This document shows positions 1 through 12,600 of a DNA stretch of 64,000 bases, in pieces. The position numbers and the translations under genes were made by a program. The notes under the pieces were generated by a model. That model was not told where the DNA came from. It saw only the letters and a list, made by a program, of their open reading frames with translations, and did not search any database. How positions within the stretch are numbered: the stretch's first letter is position 1; every line of letters starts with the position of its first letter. The DNA lies in NCBI GenBank assembly GCA_947561715.1, contig OX387197.1, positions 10,041,001 to 10,105,000 of the forward strand. The letters are read 5' to 3'. Source of the DNA: Ascidia mentula. Taxonomy: Eukaryota; Chordata; Ascidiacea; Phlebobranchia; Ascidiidae.

Positions 1-3000
1 CCACCGACAGCATTTCTGTGGACACCACACCTCACAGCACGCCATCTGCTTCCGAAAAAACCCAAACCAGTATTCAAAACTGTACGGCCGGGGAGGACGA
101 TTGCATTCTACTTTCATGGATTTACGTAAGTGGGTCTCATGTGCAATACACACACGCACATAAAACGATCTTTTACCCACGTGTTCTTATCTATTACTGT
201 ACGTGTCCTGGATGTCTGTTGCACACAGAGCGTCCTTAAGACAAAGTTTAGTTTTTAGTATATGTGCTTTTACTCACTAAGAGATTTTACCCCAGAAAAC
301 ATATTTTTCCGTAATGTCGCACATAAAACGAGACAATTTTATCACGGATTCGCATTTTCTTTGAGTAAGAAACTTTTGTATGTGTTTAGAATTCGGCGAG
401 CAGAAGTTTTCAGATGGAGATCACTGGAAAAAAGCAAGGCTACCCACATTACATTGCGGTGGCATTTGCGTCGCATCCGATCATGAGCAAGGCCGACCTG
501 TACTATTGCACCGAAAGTGGGTTTTACACCGGGGTGATTAGACGCTTGCACACATCCCCGATAACAGACCCTTCTTCTCCGGTAAGCAAAGGATCCCTGA
601 AAGGTTTCGAATGCAAAAATTGTAAGCAAAATTTAGGTATGTTTAGCTAATTTAGGTATGTAATGATGAATGTGGGCAAACAACGGTGCATTAAACACGG
701 GATTATAATTAGCTTGTGATTAATGCAGAACGGAATAACCGGTTCGACAGTACAAAACGAAGACGGGTTGGTTCGTTGCAGTTTCACGAGGCCAGCAAGC
801 TTGACGAGAGAGGTGGGCGGGGACGTAATGAAACTGTTCGACTTGTCATCAGAAAGTTTTTACATACTGTACGCCCGTGGGTTTGCCGGTAAGCATAACA
901 AAAAAATGCATTTTATCTCTCAAAGTTTCTCTCTAACCGTCCAATGACTGTCGCGTAGTGGGAAATCAAATTCAGTATCATTCTACGTCGAGGTGGACTT
1001 CCGCCGGAGCTGTCGCTTTCGCTGCCAGTCTTGATGATACACCGTATGTATTTTACCATTATGTCAAGCATGCAGCTACATTTATAGAAATAGTTGAGCA
1101 ATTTGATTTAAGTTATGTGTCTATACGAACAACCCCATAAGCGGTTAAATATAAGCAAAACAAGACAGGACGACTTTTTTATTTCAGAACTACACCGGCC
1201 CCCATCCTACCACAACTGCCACAAACCACGGAAGAAATGAGGGAAACCACAGCTGATCCAACCACTCCAGCATCAGAATGTGGTTCTACCAAGCACTGTT
1301 TGACAAACGTGCCTAACTGCTCACTAGAGACAACAGACTGCATACAACTCTCTTGGAAATTTCCCACATCTGCTGGATTCCTCTCACCCGGTTTTGTGCC
1401 AGAACACGTCGAATTAACTATTAGCGGCCGAGGTATCGTTGGAGCGCAATACTTGGCGTTTGCTTTCGCTTCGAAGCCGGAAATGAAAGATGCAGATTTA
1501 TATTATTGCGTCGGGAACGGTTTCGGCACTGGGACGATACGGAATCTGTATATGCCACCCATTCTAGACGCCAGTCTTCCTGTAAGCATACCATAAACAA
1601 GGTTTTTGATATTGTGAACGCTGATAACATTCACTTGAGTGCAAAATAATAATCCTTGTCACACAGATAATTCAGCATACTGTGTTGGTTTTAAGGCAGG
1701 TGTAAGTCTCCAAGGCAACAGCGCATCCACCAACAACGGTGTTCTGAGTTGTTCGTTCGTTCGACCGACTGCCATCAACCGAACCGTGAGTTTGGGTCAA
1801 GTCAAATCATTCGACTTGTCCAAGGAACCGTTTTACGTTTTGTTTGCGAGCGGTCCTTACGCCGGTAAGAAAAATTGTCTTTAATTGTTTGCTGGCGCTT
1901 AACTACGGAAATGTGCAGGTGGCATGTTGGCCTATCACACACCATTGTATCGATGGCACTCGATCAAAACAAACTTCGCGGAGGGATTCGATGTCACGCC
2001 AGTGATTTCCACGTAAGTGACGCAGAAGTTGTCATGGATTTTCTATTTCAGACTCTTTCTGTCATGTATTTTGTCGGAGACGAAAATATCAGTGCCTGTT
2101 TTATACTTGCATGAAAATGTAGCATGACATGCAAGAATATGTAACAAAATTTAAAGCCAGAAAATTGGCGTTCAGTCATGTGCAATTCCTTTGAAACCTT
2201 TTCCAAATTGAAGATTTCGTAGTTACGATTTGTTTTTATGACGTAGACCCATCCTCGTTCCTACAGAGACAGTTACAACTGCCGTGGAAGCGACAAACCC
2301 TGAAATGATGCCATCAATATGTGGCGATTACGCAAACTGCATCACCAACATTCCAAACTGCACATTCGGCCAAGAGGGCTGTGTTGTGTTTTCGTGGACT
2401 TACGTAAGCCTTATTCTCGTCTAGACGCGTGCAATGAATTCAGCCGCCGGAAACAAACATATCCATTTGTCATATTTTCATTATTGCAGTCTGTGTTGGC
2501 CTGTCAGAGGTTATACCACATGCACATGCATGACCTTTATAAACCTACTGCACTCCGTGTTTAAGGCCGACAAGTTAGTCCTTGTACTGTACATTGAAGG
2601 GTTTTCCGATTTATTTTCATAAACCTAAGCTTAAAATAACTACAAGCAAATGGGAGCGGGAATAAGTTTGTGTCTTTCGCTTTTTTACAGGAGAAAGACG
2701 CCGAGGAGTTTAAAATGGAAATAAGCGGTGGCAACGGATTGCCGAGGGAATACGTGGCGGTGGCCTTTTCCTTAGGCAACCGCATGTATAACGCGGACAT
2801 GTACGCTTGCACGAGCAAGGGACTGAAGTCCGGCGCAATAAGAGAACTTCAAACACCACCCACTGTCGACTCCGTTATACCCGTAAGTAATTTTGCTACA
2901 GCAAGATAGTTTCAATAGCTAATATAGGAAATTCAAATGCTATAATCTACAAACAACAACGTTTGTTCACCAAGTACAATGTAAAATGCGACCGTCGATA

Positions 3001-6000
3001 GTCAGGAAGATAAATTGGGAAATTTTCGCATTTCAACATTTTAAAACAATTTATTCTCACAATTTGTTGCCATAGTTTAATCTCACGTTACTATTACAAA
3101 AATGCTGAACACAAAAAAAAGATAAACTAGGTTTTGAAACTCACATGAAATAAATTCAGTCGTTTTTCACAACACCCATGACCTGAAGGCATTTAAAGTA
3201 TAAAGGTCGCGCCAAATGGTCGTATCATTCATAATATGACGTCACCATAACAGAGTGGCATCAGCATGCCAGAAGCGACAGAAATCGATGGAAAACTGCG
3301 GTGTCGTTTCCGACGTGCCAGAAGCGTGACGAAGTCTGTGAGCGGTGGTCAGCAACAGAATTTTGATTTGGTGTCCAACGAATACCATGTCCTAACAGCA
3401 ACTGGAGCCACTAGCCCAGGTGTGTTGATTTGGCGGCGTTCGTTTGAATATCGTAACATTATGCCCGTACTCTTCCATCATCCGGAAGCACTTAGTTCCA
3501 ATTTTGACATAATTTGTGGTATGCGCACTAGGATTTTGTGTCCTATACATTCATTGCACAAAAAAGATGATCGTGTATAAGTTCCTCAATTCTACTCTCG
3601 CTCAAGAAAAAAGCGGTGCAAATTTCTGATGAACAAAAGCTTCAATAAAATGCGAATGTGCGCTAGGATGATCGGAGGTAGTGTTTAATTAGGAAAACCA
3701 TAACTTATATGTTTATGTCCTAGATGGCGCTTTGGGATATCACTCATTAAATCGGTGGTGGAGTGAACTCACAACATTCGATCCCAGACAACTTGGAACC
3801 AGGCCGACAGAGTAAGTGGGCAGTGCTTTGGCCATTTTCTCCAATTTCAAACAATTTCACACGATATATTTGGATGTCTTGAATGAGACTTAAAAGAAGT
3901 TACGCCCACCCCCTGCGGCTACATACTCATAACGAATGTTATATGTGAACAATAACTACAGAACGAAAGCGGGCGGCTTACTTTCTCTCCTTGTTTTTCA
4001 CACAAACCTGATCTCCCAGGCTTAAAATCACATTTACAATTCATTTGAATTTAGGAACACAACTCACGGGTGTTCTCATAGTTCTGAGTATAAAGAGACT
4101 GGCCCATATTGCTATTAACACTGCCATGTTTAAAAGAAGACGTTTCGGCAAAAACTTATGCCATCATCAGTGATGACGAAACGTCTTCTTTTAAACATGA
4201 CAGTGTTAATAGCAATATGGGCCAGTCTCTTTATACTCAGAATTTAGATAATTCGCCTTTGCAAACTTTAATCATTTTTTCTCTGTTAACGACTAAGGAA
4301 ATGTGGTACAAATGGTTTCCATGGTTACAGAATAAGCACGCACACCTCAGAAATCCCCGAAACTACGAAAGAAATGAGAGAAACTACAACTGCCCCAAAA
4401 ACTACATTATCGCAAACGGGAAAAGTCACAAGTGGTTCAACTGCTCCAGCATCAGAATGCGGATCCACCAAGCAATGTTTAACGAACGTTCCCAACTGCT
4501 TGCAAGGAACATCCGCTTGTATTCAGCTCACCTGGCGTTTTACAAACTCTCATCTGGGAACCCGAACCCGACGCCACACTCGACTTGTTGGCGGAGATCT
4601 GCCGCAGAATTCAGGCTCCGAAGCTGTCGTAATTGAGATTAGTGGTCGAGGAATCGCCGGATCGGAATACTTGGCGGTCGCTTTCGCGTCGACCAAGGAA
4701 ATGAAAGATGCAGATCTCTATTATTGCGTTGGAGACGGGTTTGGTTCAGGGACGATACGGAAACGCGCAATGCCTCCCACTTTGGATATCACTCTTCCTG
4801 TAAGCTGTTGCTCTTTTATTTTCATACAGAAAAAATGAAGTTTCTGTGTGGGTCATTTTGTAGTTATCCTATTGAAACAATTGGCATTTAATTAAGCAAA
4901 CTAATTGGCCATGGCTTATCTGTTTCGCAATTCTTATTTGTTGTTTATCTATCCAACGAATATCATACAACCCATAGACTTACCTCAAGTTTTACAAATC
5001 CTGGGACAGGACAACCTTTTATTTATTGTTAAAACATTTTAACTTAAAGGTCGGTGTAAGTCTCCAAGGCAACGGTACATCGTCAAACAACGGCGTTATA
5101 AGTTGTTCCTTCATTCGACCGACTGCCATCAACCGAACCGTGAGTTTGGGTCAAGTCAAAACATTCGACTTGTCCAAGGAACCATATAACGTGTTGTTTG
5201 CAAGCGGCCCTTACGCCAGTAAGAAAAATTTGTGTTTTGCTGTGCCGTGAGCTGGCATCAAACTGTATTTTGTAAAATTGCAGACGGGATACTGGGGTAT
5301 CACACGATATCGCGACGATGGGCCTCGAACAAAATTGACTTCGTGGACGGATTTGTTGCCACGCCGCCCGACGTTTCCACGTAAGTGACATGAGTCGGCA
5401 TGACGAGCATTTCTAATCGAGGCAAGATTCTGTCATGTTGTTTGACGAAACAGTTATAGCTGATAAGCATTATGAACAGGGATGACTTGGTAACATTACA
5501 TTGTTTATTCTGTTACTTAATGTGGCGTTCGATATCTCGTCTTTGTAACATTGTCATGAAAACATTTTTTTTGAAATTGCAGCCCACAGTAAACCGGTAT
5601 ACACCGAATCCCCAATTTCGCGTTACATTTGTATTGCAGCACTTCGAGTGTGGCAAGTACCTCAGCTACAGAAAGTCACTCTGATGATGACGGCTGTGGC
5701 GTAACCAAAGGATGTTTCAATATGCCTCCTTCATGCGATCCTGGTTCACAGAACTGCATTGCTGTCTCATGGATTCATGTAAGGTTTTCTGCTGTCCCCA
5801 TTTTACCAGTGGTTGGTCTGTGTGCGAATATCTTGTGTGTTGATTCTCGACAGGATTCGGAAAACAAAGCTTTCAAGTTTGAGATTGTGGGCGCCGCACG
5901 TGGCGGTTACGCAGCCATTGCGTTTTCACCTGACGGATTGATGAAAGAGTCAGACATGTATTACTGCACTGACACCGGACTAAAGACGGGAGTGATTCGA

Positions 6001-7977
6001 GGTCGACACGACCCGCCACTTGTTGACACCAACGAAGTAAGACGCATCGTAACTTCGTAAATATAATAATATTTTTTTAACGTTTCAGAAATTCTGAAAA
6101 ATTGTGTTTCTGAAAAGTTGCAGACGATTAGTTTCCCTATTGTTTGTTTTTATCTAAATCTTGATTTGTTAAATTTTTTGCCTTGTACTAGTGTTCATCA
6201 CGGTCTTTTCGCATAAGCCAGACATAAAATGCAAGATATTTGTCACAGGATTTTCTATCTGATGTCACATCGCAAACCACCAACGGCATAACAAACTGCA
6301 CCTTTACACGACCAGACTCCGTGACAAGAAACGTTGGTTCGAACCGGCAAACAAATTTCAGTTTAACATCCGATAACTATTACATGCTGGTAGCCATGGG
6401 TCTTCAATCAGGTGATTTTTTCTTCCAATTAGCCTGCTCGAGCTAACACTCGTGAATTAAAGATTATTAAAAACGCAATGATCAATAATATATCGGTCTT
6501 TCGTATCAGGTGGAGTTATAATGTATCATGGCAATGAACGAAGTGCGTCCGCATCTCCGGTAAATTTCACATTACGTGAAGCGAGAACATCTGGAAACAG
6601 TGGCGGCAGCAGAAGTCGAGCGTTGATAAAAGCTCATGCGTAAGTCTCAACTTTCATACTTGTCCAGTTTAGGGCGAAAATGTTGGGTCAACGTCATTTG
6701 CCCTTCGAGAGCCTTCGTAACTCCTACCGTGTTTTGTAACGTATTGTCCCTACAATTTAGATCGTTGATGATATTGGCTTGGGTGACGTGTGCAAGCATT
6801 GGAGTGCTGATCGCGAGACACTTCAAACCATTGTGGCATGGGAGCACTTGCTTTGGCACGAAAGTCTGGTTTCAGGTGAGAAACTGAAATCACAAAGCAA
6901 TTTTTTCCTGATCAATAATTTTTGCCTTGTCAACAGGTTCATCGCGCAATAATGTCCACAGCAGTTATTGCAACCATTGTGGCTTTCATTCTCATTTTTG
7001 TCTACGTCGGTCGTTATAGTTCAGTAAGTTGACAAGTTCTTCAAAAAATGAACAAAAAACGTCAAAAAATATGCTTTTACCAGAACGCTGGTGCACATCC
7101 CATAATAGGCATCATTGTTACGGCGTTGGCCATCAGCAATCCAATTATGGCGTTCTTTCGACCCCACCCCAACGCCCCCAAGAGATATTTGTTTAACTGG
7201 GGCCACTGGTTTGTTGGTGTCGCGGCGCGAACTCTGTCCGTGGTTGCCATATTTCTTGGTAAGCATCCAAAAAAATTTCGCCGGCTTCGGAAGTACTGTA
7301 ATGCATCAACGTATGCGGTTTTCTTCAGGTATGGATTTAACAATATTTGACCTCGATAAGTGGGTTACGTGGCTGATGGTGGCGTTCGTCGTATTGCACA
7401 TAGTGACGGAAATAACCTTGGAAATTGTTTCTGCACGTTACGGCCACATCGAAGGTAGGTTTACAACTTAAACAGTGGATTAGAGATACAAAGGCTATTT
7501 TTCTCGGGTAATGTTACAACAAACCTCAGACATTTTGGTAAAATGAGCAAATAAGTACTTCGCATGGCTTAATACAGAAACAGAAACGGTTTAATACTTT
7601 TAGATTTAATGTATATTTTTCTCTCTGTTAATTGATGGGTCATGTCGCTTTATGAGAACAACAAAATAATCGGTTGATAAACAACTTACATGGAATTACG
7701 CATTTAACGTAACAATGACTTGTGTTAAAGCGTACGTCAAGCCAAACAAGACAGACGCAGTGGAACTTAGCAAGAGAAATGGAGCAGAGAGGATTCCTGA
7801 ACCACCCAAGGTAACCAGATGAGTTGTAATTTATTAATATCCAACTGTGGATTTGGAGCCTTTTACGTGAATATTTTTCGACAGGGTGCGAGCATTAAGT
7901 ACGGGATTATGGGAGTCTACGTCATCATCAACATAGGATTTCTAATTGCCTTCATCGTCGCAATTGCTCAGCATTGA
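1..7977 (+). CDS. Multi-DOMON cytochrome b561 protein, ferric-chelate reductase 1-like (5' end outside window)
   Basis: Coding exons: ..125, 390-581, 729-888, 959-1043, 1188-1581, 1696-1864, 1919-2012, 2247-2403, 2691-2882, 3254-3419, 3724-3811, 4337-4799, 5050-5218, 5284-5380, 5640-5778, 5854-6036, 6249-6411, 6510-6639, 6761-6875, 6937-7023, 7084-7258, 7329-7454, 7731-7810, 7885-7977. All phases agree and the last exon ends in TGA. The protein has five DOMON domains (heme or sugar binding beta-sandwiches), each with a Cys-rich start, a 'DADLYYC'-type strand and a 'FDLS' strand, then Thr-rich linkers. The C-terminal part has about five hydrophobic helices with four His expected to bind two b hemes (in ARHFKPLW, VHRAIMS, GAHPIIG and NWGHWFVG), as in cytochrome b561. 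Known relatives pass electrons across membranes and reduce ferric iron; substrate here is inferred. The acceptor of exon 4337 follows AATAAG. The reeler domain of vertebrate FRRS1 would lie upstream, if present. Confidence 0.88.
4053..4243. repeat. Foldback repeat in an intron of the DOMON gene
   Basis: Arms at about 4081-4146 and 4178-4242 are inverted copies with only about one or two mismatches, separated by about 31 bases. The left flank from 4053 is also shared with a second locus at 27193-27248. A transcript of either strand would form a long hairpin. It sits in the intron between the third and fourth DOMON domains (3812-4336). It looks like a young foldback MITE or an inverted pair of one element end; no target duplication is obvious. 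Confidence 0.8.
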
Positions 7978-9672
7978 TAGGAACGTGCTGAATCACGTTA
8001 CGTTGGGGAGCAACAAAATATCGCCAAACATAACATCCATCCACTATAATCCTGAAAACTGAATCAACTCAGCTTTTAGAAAACATTGAACTTGGGAGTT
8101 TCCCGTCTGCAGTGAAACCAATTAACAGCGGACTGCTTTTTACCGTGTTGCGTAGCAACCGATGCAGCTGTTTCAGATATTGGAGTAACATATTGTATTT
8201 GATTTTCATAGTGTTTTTTCACATTCATACACCATTTACTACATACAGATTACGTGCCGCAGCGCTTGGCATCATGAGAAGAGAGTTTATTTATACCCAT
8301 TTCATTTATTTCAAAGAATATCCCACAAATTTTACTCAAAACGTTGACATCCACCAACCTCTAGCGGGGAGATTATTGGCTTGGTTTAGTAAATATAACA
8401 TACATTGCTTGTATTTGTTCATATTGCGAGTCACATTTCTCACGTATAAGAATTAACGATACAGTTATTGGATTTTCCTGAAACTTTGTTCGGGGCACGA
8501 ACTTGATGCTGAAAATTTGGTGTCAGTGTTTCCTCGCTACAGAAACCACGATACAGGAATGATGGAAGACTCTCTAAAAAGGTCGGGACTTGTAACTGTT
8601 CGCCCAAGACATGACAGCAAACTGTAAATCGGTCACCGTATATGGTGTAAATCTTTCCAAATAGACGTCTATTACACGCACTTGGTCGTTTGACAACACA
8701 AGACTTTTATATGCTGGTGTGCAAACACGTCTTGGTTAAAGAAGATATATTTCATGCTACAATTTTACATGGACCGTTTTTAATTCCAAAAACACTGAAA
8801 AAACGCAGGAGATCGCTGAACAACAGTGCGAATAACGAACAGGCAAAGCAGGTGAGCGGGGTTGGCAAATACCAGCAAAACACTAGGCCTTTTAATGATT
8901 CAATCAAGCACCAACCAGAGTACCGGTAGCACAAGTATGGCAAACTGCTCAACTGCCGTCTGCACAGCCAAGATGATGTGCTGCTAATGCGAGTGTATGT
9001 ATAGTACGACAGTCCAGGTGCATAAAGAGAGTGTTGGGGTAATTATTTAAATGAGCCTCGGTGACACTGTTTAAACATAAACAACGACGACCACATGAAC
9101 GAGGCCGTTTAATAGTTTTATTTAGTGTCAATGAACACCATGGTGATAACTGAACTTATGGAAATTTCGTATTGAAACGTATCTGCATTTGCGTGCATTT
9201 GTGAGTAATTGGAAGAAAAGGGTTTACGATCGTTTTCCGCGAAATTTCAATCACGTCTCTGTAACCAATATGGAAAATACAAATGTTTGCTAAATTAAGG
9301 TCCAATTAGGTGCCACTGTAAGAAACGAGAAGCCATCGTGCGAGCAAACAAAAGGTGTCTTGCAGATTCCGCCACCATACCGTTTCTCCAACGAGCTATT
9401 TACACAGAGCAGGCTGAATAAGCACCGCAACAAGCGGGGTTCATATGCTCCGACGCAGAATTTACAAAAACTGTAAGTTGCAGCCAAGCCGGGTGACGTC
9501 ATGTACTTGGCGCAAGAGTCGAAAATATCCGAAAATTTTTCTGTATATAATCGAAAACACCGCAAAGCTAGTTCAAACTGGAAGGATCAGGAGCTTGAGA
9601 GTTTGGGTTGCAAATGTCGAGATGGTTTTGGTGCCGAAGCAACAGTCCGCAACTGGGCGCCCGAGGACGGCG
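7978..9672. other. Intergenic gap between convergent DOMON and RAD23 genes
   Basis: This stretch holds the 3' untranslated ends of two genes transcribed toward each other. Several short open frames are present on both strands, but none has a recognisable domain or splice partners. Nothing else is supported here. Confidence 0.5.
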
Positions 9673-12600
9673 TTACATGTTCTCATCGTTCTGATTCACA
9701 AGGAAATTGGCCGCCAGTTCGACGTTCTTCTCGCATGCCATGTAGGCCTGGACGCTCGCGTGCTCAGGGAAGCCCAACGCTTTGAGCTGTAAAAAACGAA
9801 CGAGACCGTCAAAATATGACATTAGATAGGGAAGTTTGAGTTAGGTTCAAACACGAAGGAAATATTTATGGCAGAAATTTTGCATTTGCGAGGTATTCGA
9901 ATCGATCGTATTGCTACTATCGGAAATTTGAATTAAAAAAAATATGTTCCAGAAACATTATAATGCTGATCGTCTGTCACTCGTTGCGAGTAATTTTGGA
10001 TTTTAAAAACATGGATGACTTTTCAACAATTTGAACGTATGTAAAAATGTTTGAAGAAATAATGAATTGGTCAGCTGATGTTTTACATCGAGTCCAAAAT
10101 GCAGTAAGGGCGAAGAAAGGAATATCGTAGTATACAGTTTTGCCCACAAACCTGTTCAATATCCGCTTTTTCCGCTTCGGTGACGCGGATATATGTGGTT
10201 CTGTCATCAGCAGCAGCAGGCTCAGTGTCATCCAGAGTATTAATAAACTCGATGAACTCGCTCTGATGTTCTCGAATATACTGATAAAATAAGTGGAATA
10301 TTACTAACCGCATAAAAAAGACGGAATATTTCATGTCAGATAGACCTTTGCCAAGATAATGTTAAAAAGCCTGGCACAGAGTATTGAAGAAATTGACTTT
10401 TGTAATATGTAAATCATCAAAAAAAATAAAACAAGAGATGACACACTGTGATATAAAAATACATGACATCATTGAACTACTTTTGAATAGTGATGTTTCC
10501 AGTTCCAATTTATCCGGCCCAGCCGGATCCGGATAGTTATCAATGAAATCTGGCCGGATAATTTGGATCCAGCAGTTTGTTAACACCGATTCGTGTATTT
10601 TATCGGTTATATGGCAAAAATGTTTGATTGCCAAACAGAATGCTATGGTAAGGTTAGCTTATCATGAGTGGAACAAATAAACGTGGCGTGGGCATTTATT
10701 AATATACTATAACATGTCACAAAAAACCTTAATAACAAACAACAGAAAAATCAGAAGTCGGCAAGTATCACAGACTCCCAGAAACGAGTAATTTGCAAAA
10801 TGTTTGTCCATTTTTAAGACAAAAATGCTTTCCCAACTACCAGTAAAATTAAGTGTATTATCCGGCTGGGTCCGGGTATTGAAAATTGATCATTATACGG
10901 CCGGGTACCCGGATCCGGCGCAAGACATCACTACTTTTGAATTATGTGTGTGTTAAAGAACCACATCTAAATTTTACAGCCTTTTTTACCTCCAAAAGCT
11001 CCGGGTTCTGCTGACCAATAAGCTGCATGCAAGACACGAGTAGAGAAGGATTCTGTCTGACTTGTTGTGCCATTGTTCTGAAAGCCTCATTGTTGCGGAT
11101 GCTGTCAAACACGTTTCCTTCTCCTAAACACAAGTTTTTTCATAATTATTGGTTAGTCCGAAGTGGTTCTCAAAATGGGGCATGTGTCCCCAACCAGTGG
11201 GGTTTCACAAACTCTGGAGGGACACAGAGGGTAATAGCGTTTCATTTTCAATTGATATGGTAAGCATGATTCAGGGTCTAAGATTTGGTGAAATAATAAC
11301 CTTTACACAAAAAAAAAACTTTTAGGTAAGTTATTATTAAGGTACAGACTATGACACATTTTCCAGATTATTACATAAAAAACATACTGTGTGCGAAATA
11401 CTGATTTTTATGGGAGCTACTATTTTCCTCGTGTGTTGTTGAATATATTTTTCGGGAATTTACACTGGTGCCTAGTTGTAGTATAAAGACAATCACTAAA
11501 ACAAATTGCATGTATTTTGTAAATCAAACTACCTCTTCTCCCAGCACCTTGACCAGTTGGTGATTGAGCGGGAGCTGAAATACAAAACGGAGAATTGTCA
11601 GATTCAATCAAAATAATGCAGGTCCAACCAACGTAAACGCTTACCTGCTGGTGCTGCTGCCACTGCTGGTGCAAGTGGTGCTGTAGTGGCTGCAACAGCA
11701 TCTGTTCCACTACCTGCGGCTGGTGGTGGGGCCAAACCCTCAGGAATTCCACTCATCAGGTATTCCACAGCCCTGTCCGGGTTGTTAAAGCTAGCCCTCA
11801 TGGCAGCAGTGACATCACTGCGACTGAAGCCTAATCCAATGATGTTGGAAATCAGGTTTTCTAAGTCAGAACCAGTCACTGCACATAAAAAACAGTATTT
11901 GGAATAGAAAAAACCTTAGCTTTTTTGCACATTAAAACCTTAACCACAATAAGAATAAGCTGTGTTGCATTCTGCATTCTTATATAATTCTGAACAGCGG
12001 CTTCCAAACATAATTTTTGTGTCTATTGTGAAAATCATCAGAGTTGCATACACCCGAAAATTTGCCCAGGCTTTGTTTTTTTTAACAAATTTTAATCAGG
12101 ATTTCTAAGAACATAATTGGCAGTTGTCTATTACACTAAATAAAGTTGAGCCATATCAAATAATATAGTTAGTGTACCAAAAATAAAGCACTATAACATA
12201 CCAAAGTTTGTTCCCTAAACGTAATAACTACAGCAAAGACACCAAACAGATCTAATACTACAATTTCTATGTAAGCGCAAAACATTGATCATGACAGACA
12301 ACTCCATGGATGTTTTGTTCTTCTTTCAGGAAATTACATTTGGCCCAAAGTGCATTATTCATTTCTGCAAATGCTAGGTGTGTAAAGACAAAAACAAAGG
12401 TACAGTTACAATAGCATAAAAGTCAGTGGGAAATATTGACAAAATCCAAAGTTGTATATATCGGTAGGTAAGAAGGGTAAAACGTAAAAAAGTGCATGTT
12501 TGTGTTCTGACCACTGCATAGTGCTGTCTGGGTGCTCAGGCCATATGTCACATACTGAATGCTTAAAATCATAAATATTGTTACTTTTAGGGCAGGCTAT

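Noticed and set aside
9445-9792. Open frames of 115 and 94 codons on the plus strand
   Set aside because: Antisense shadow of the last RAD23 exon.
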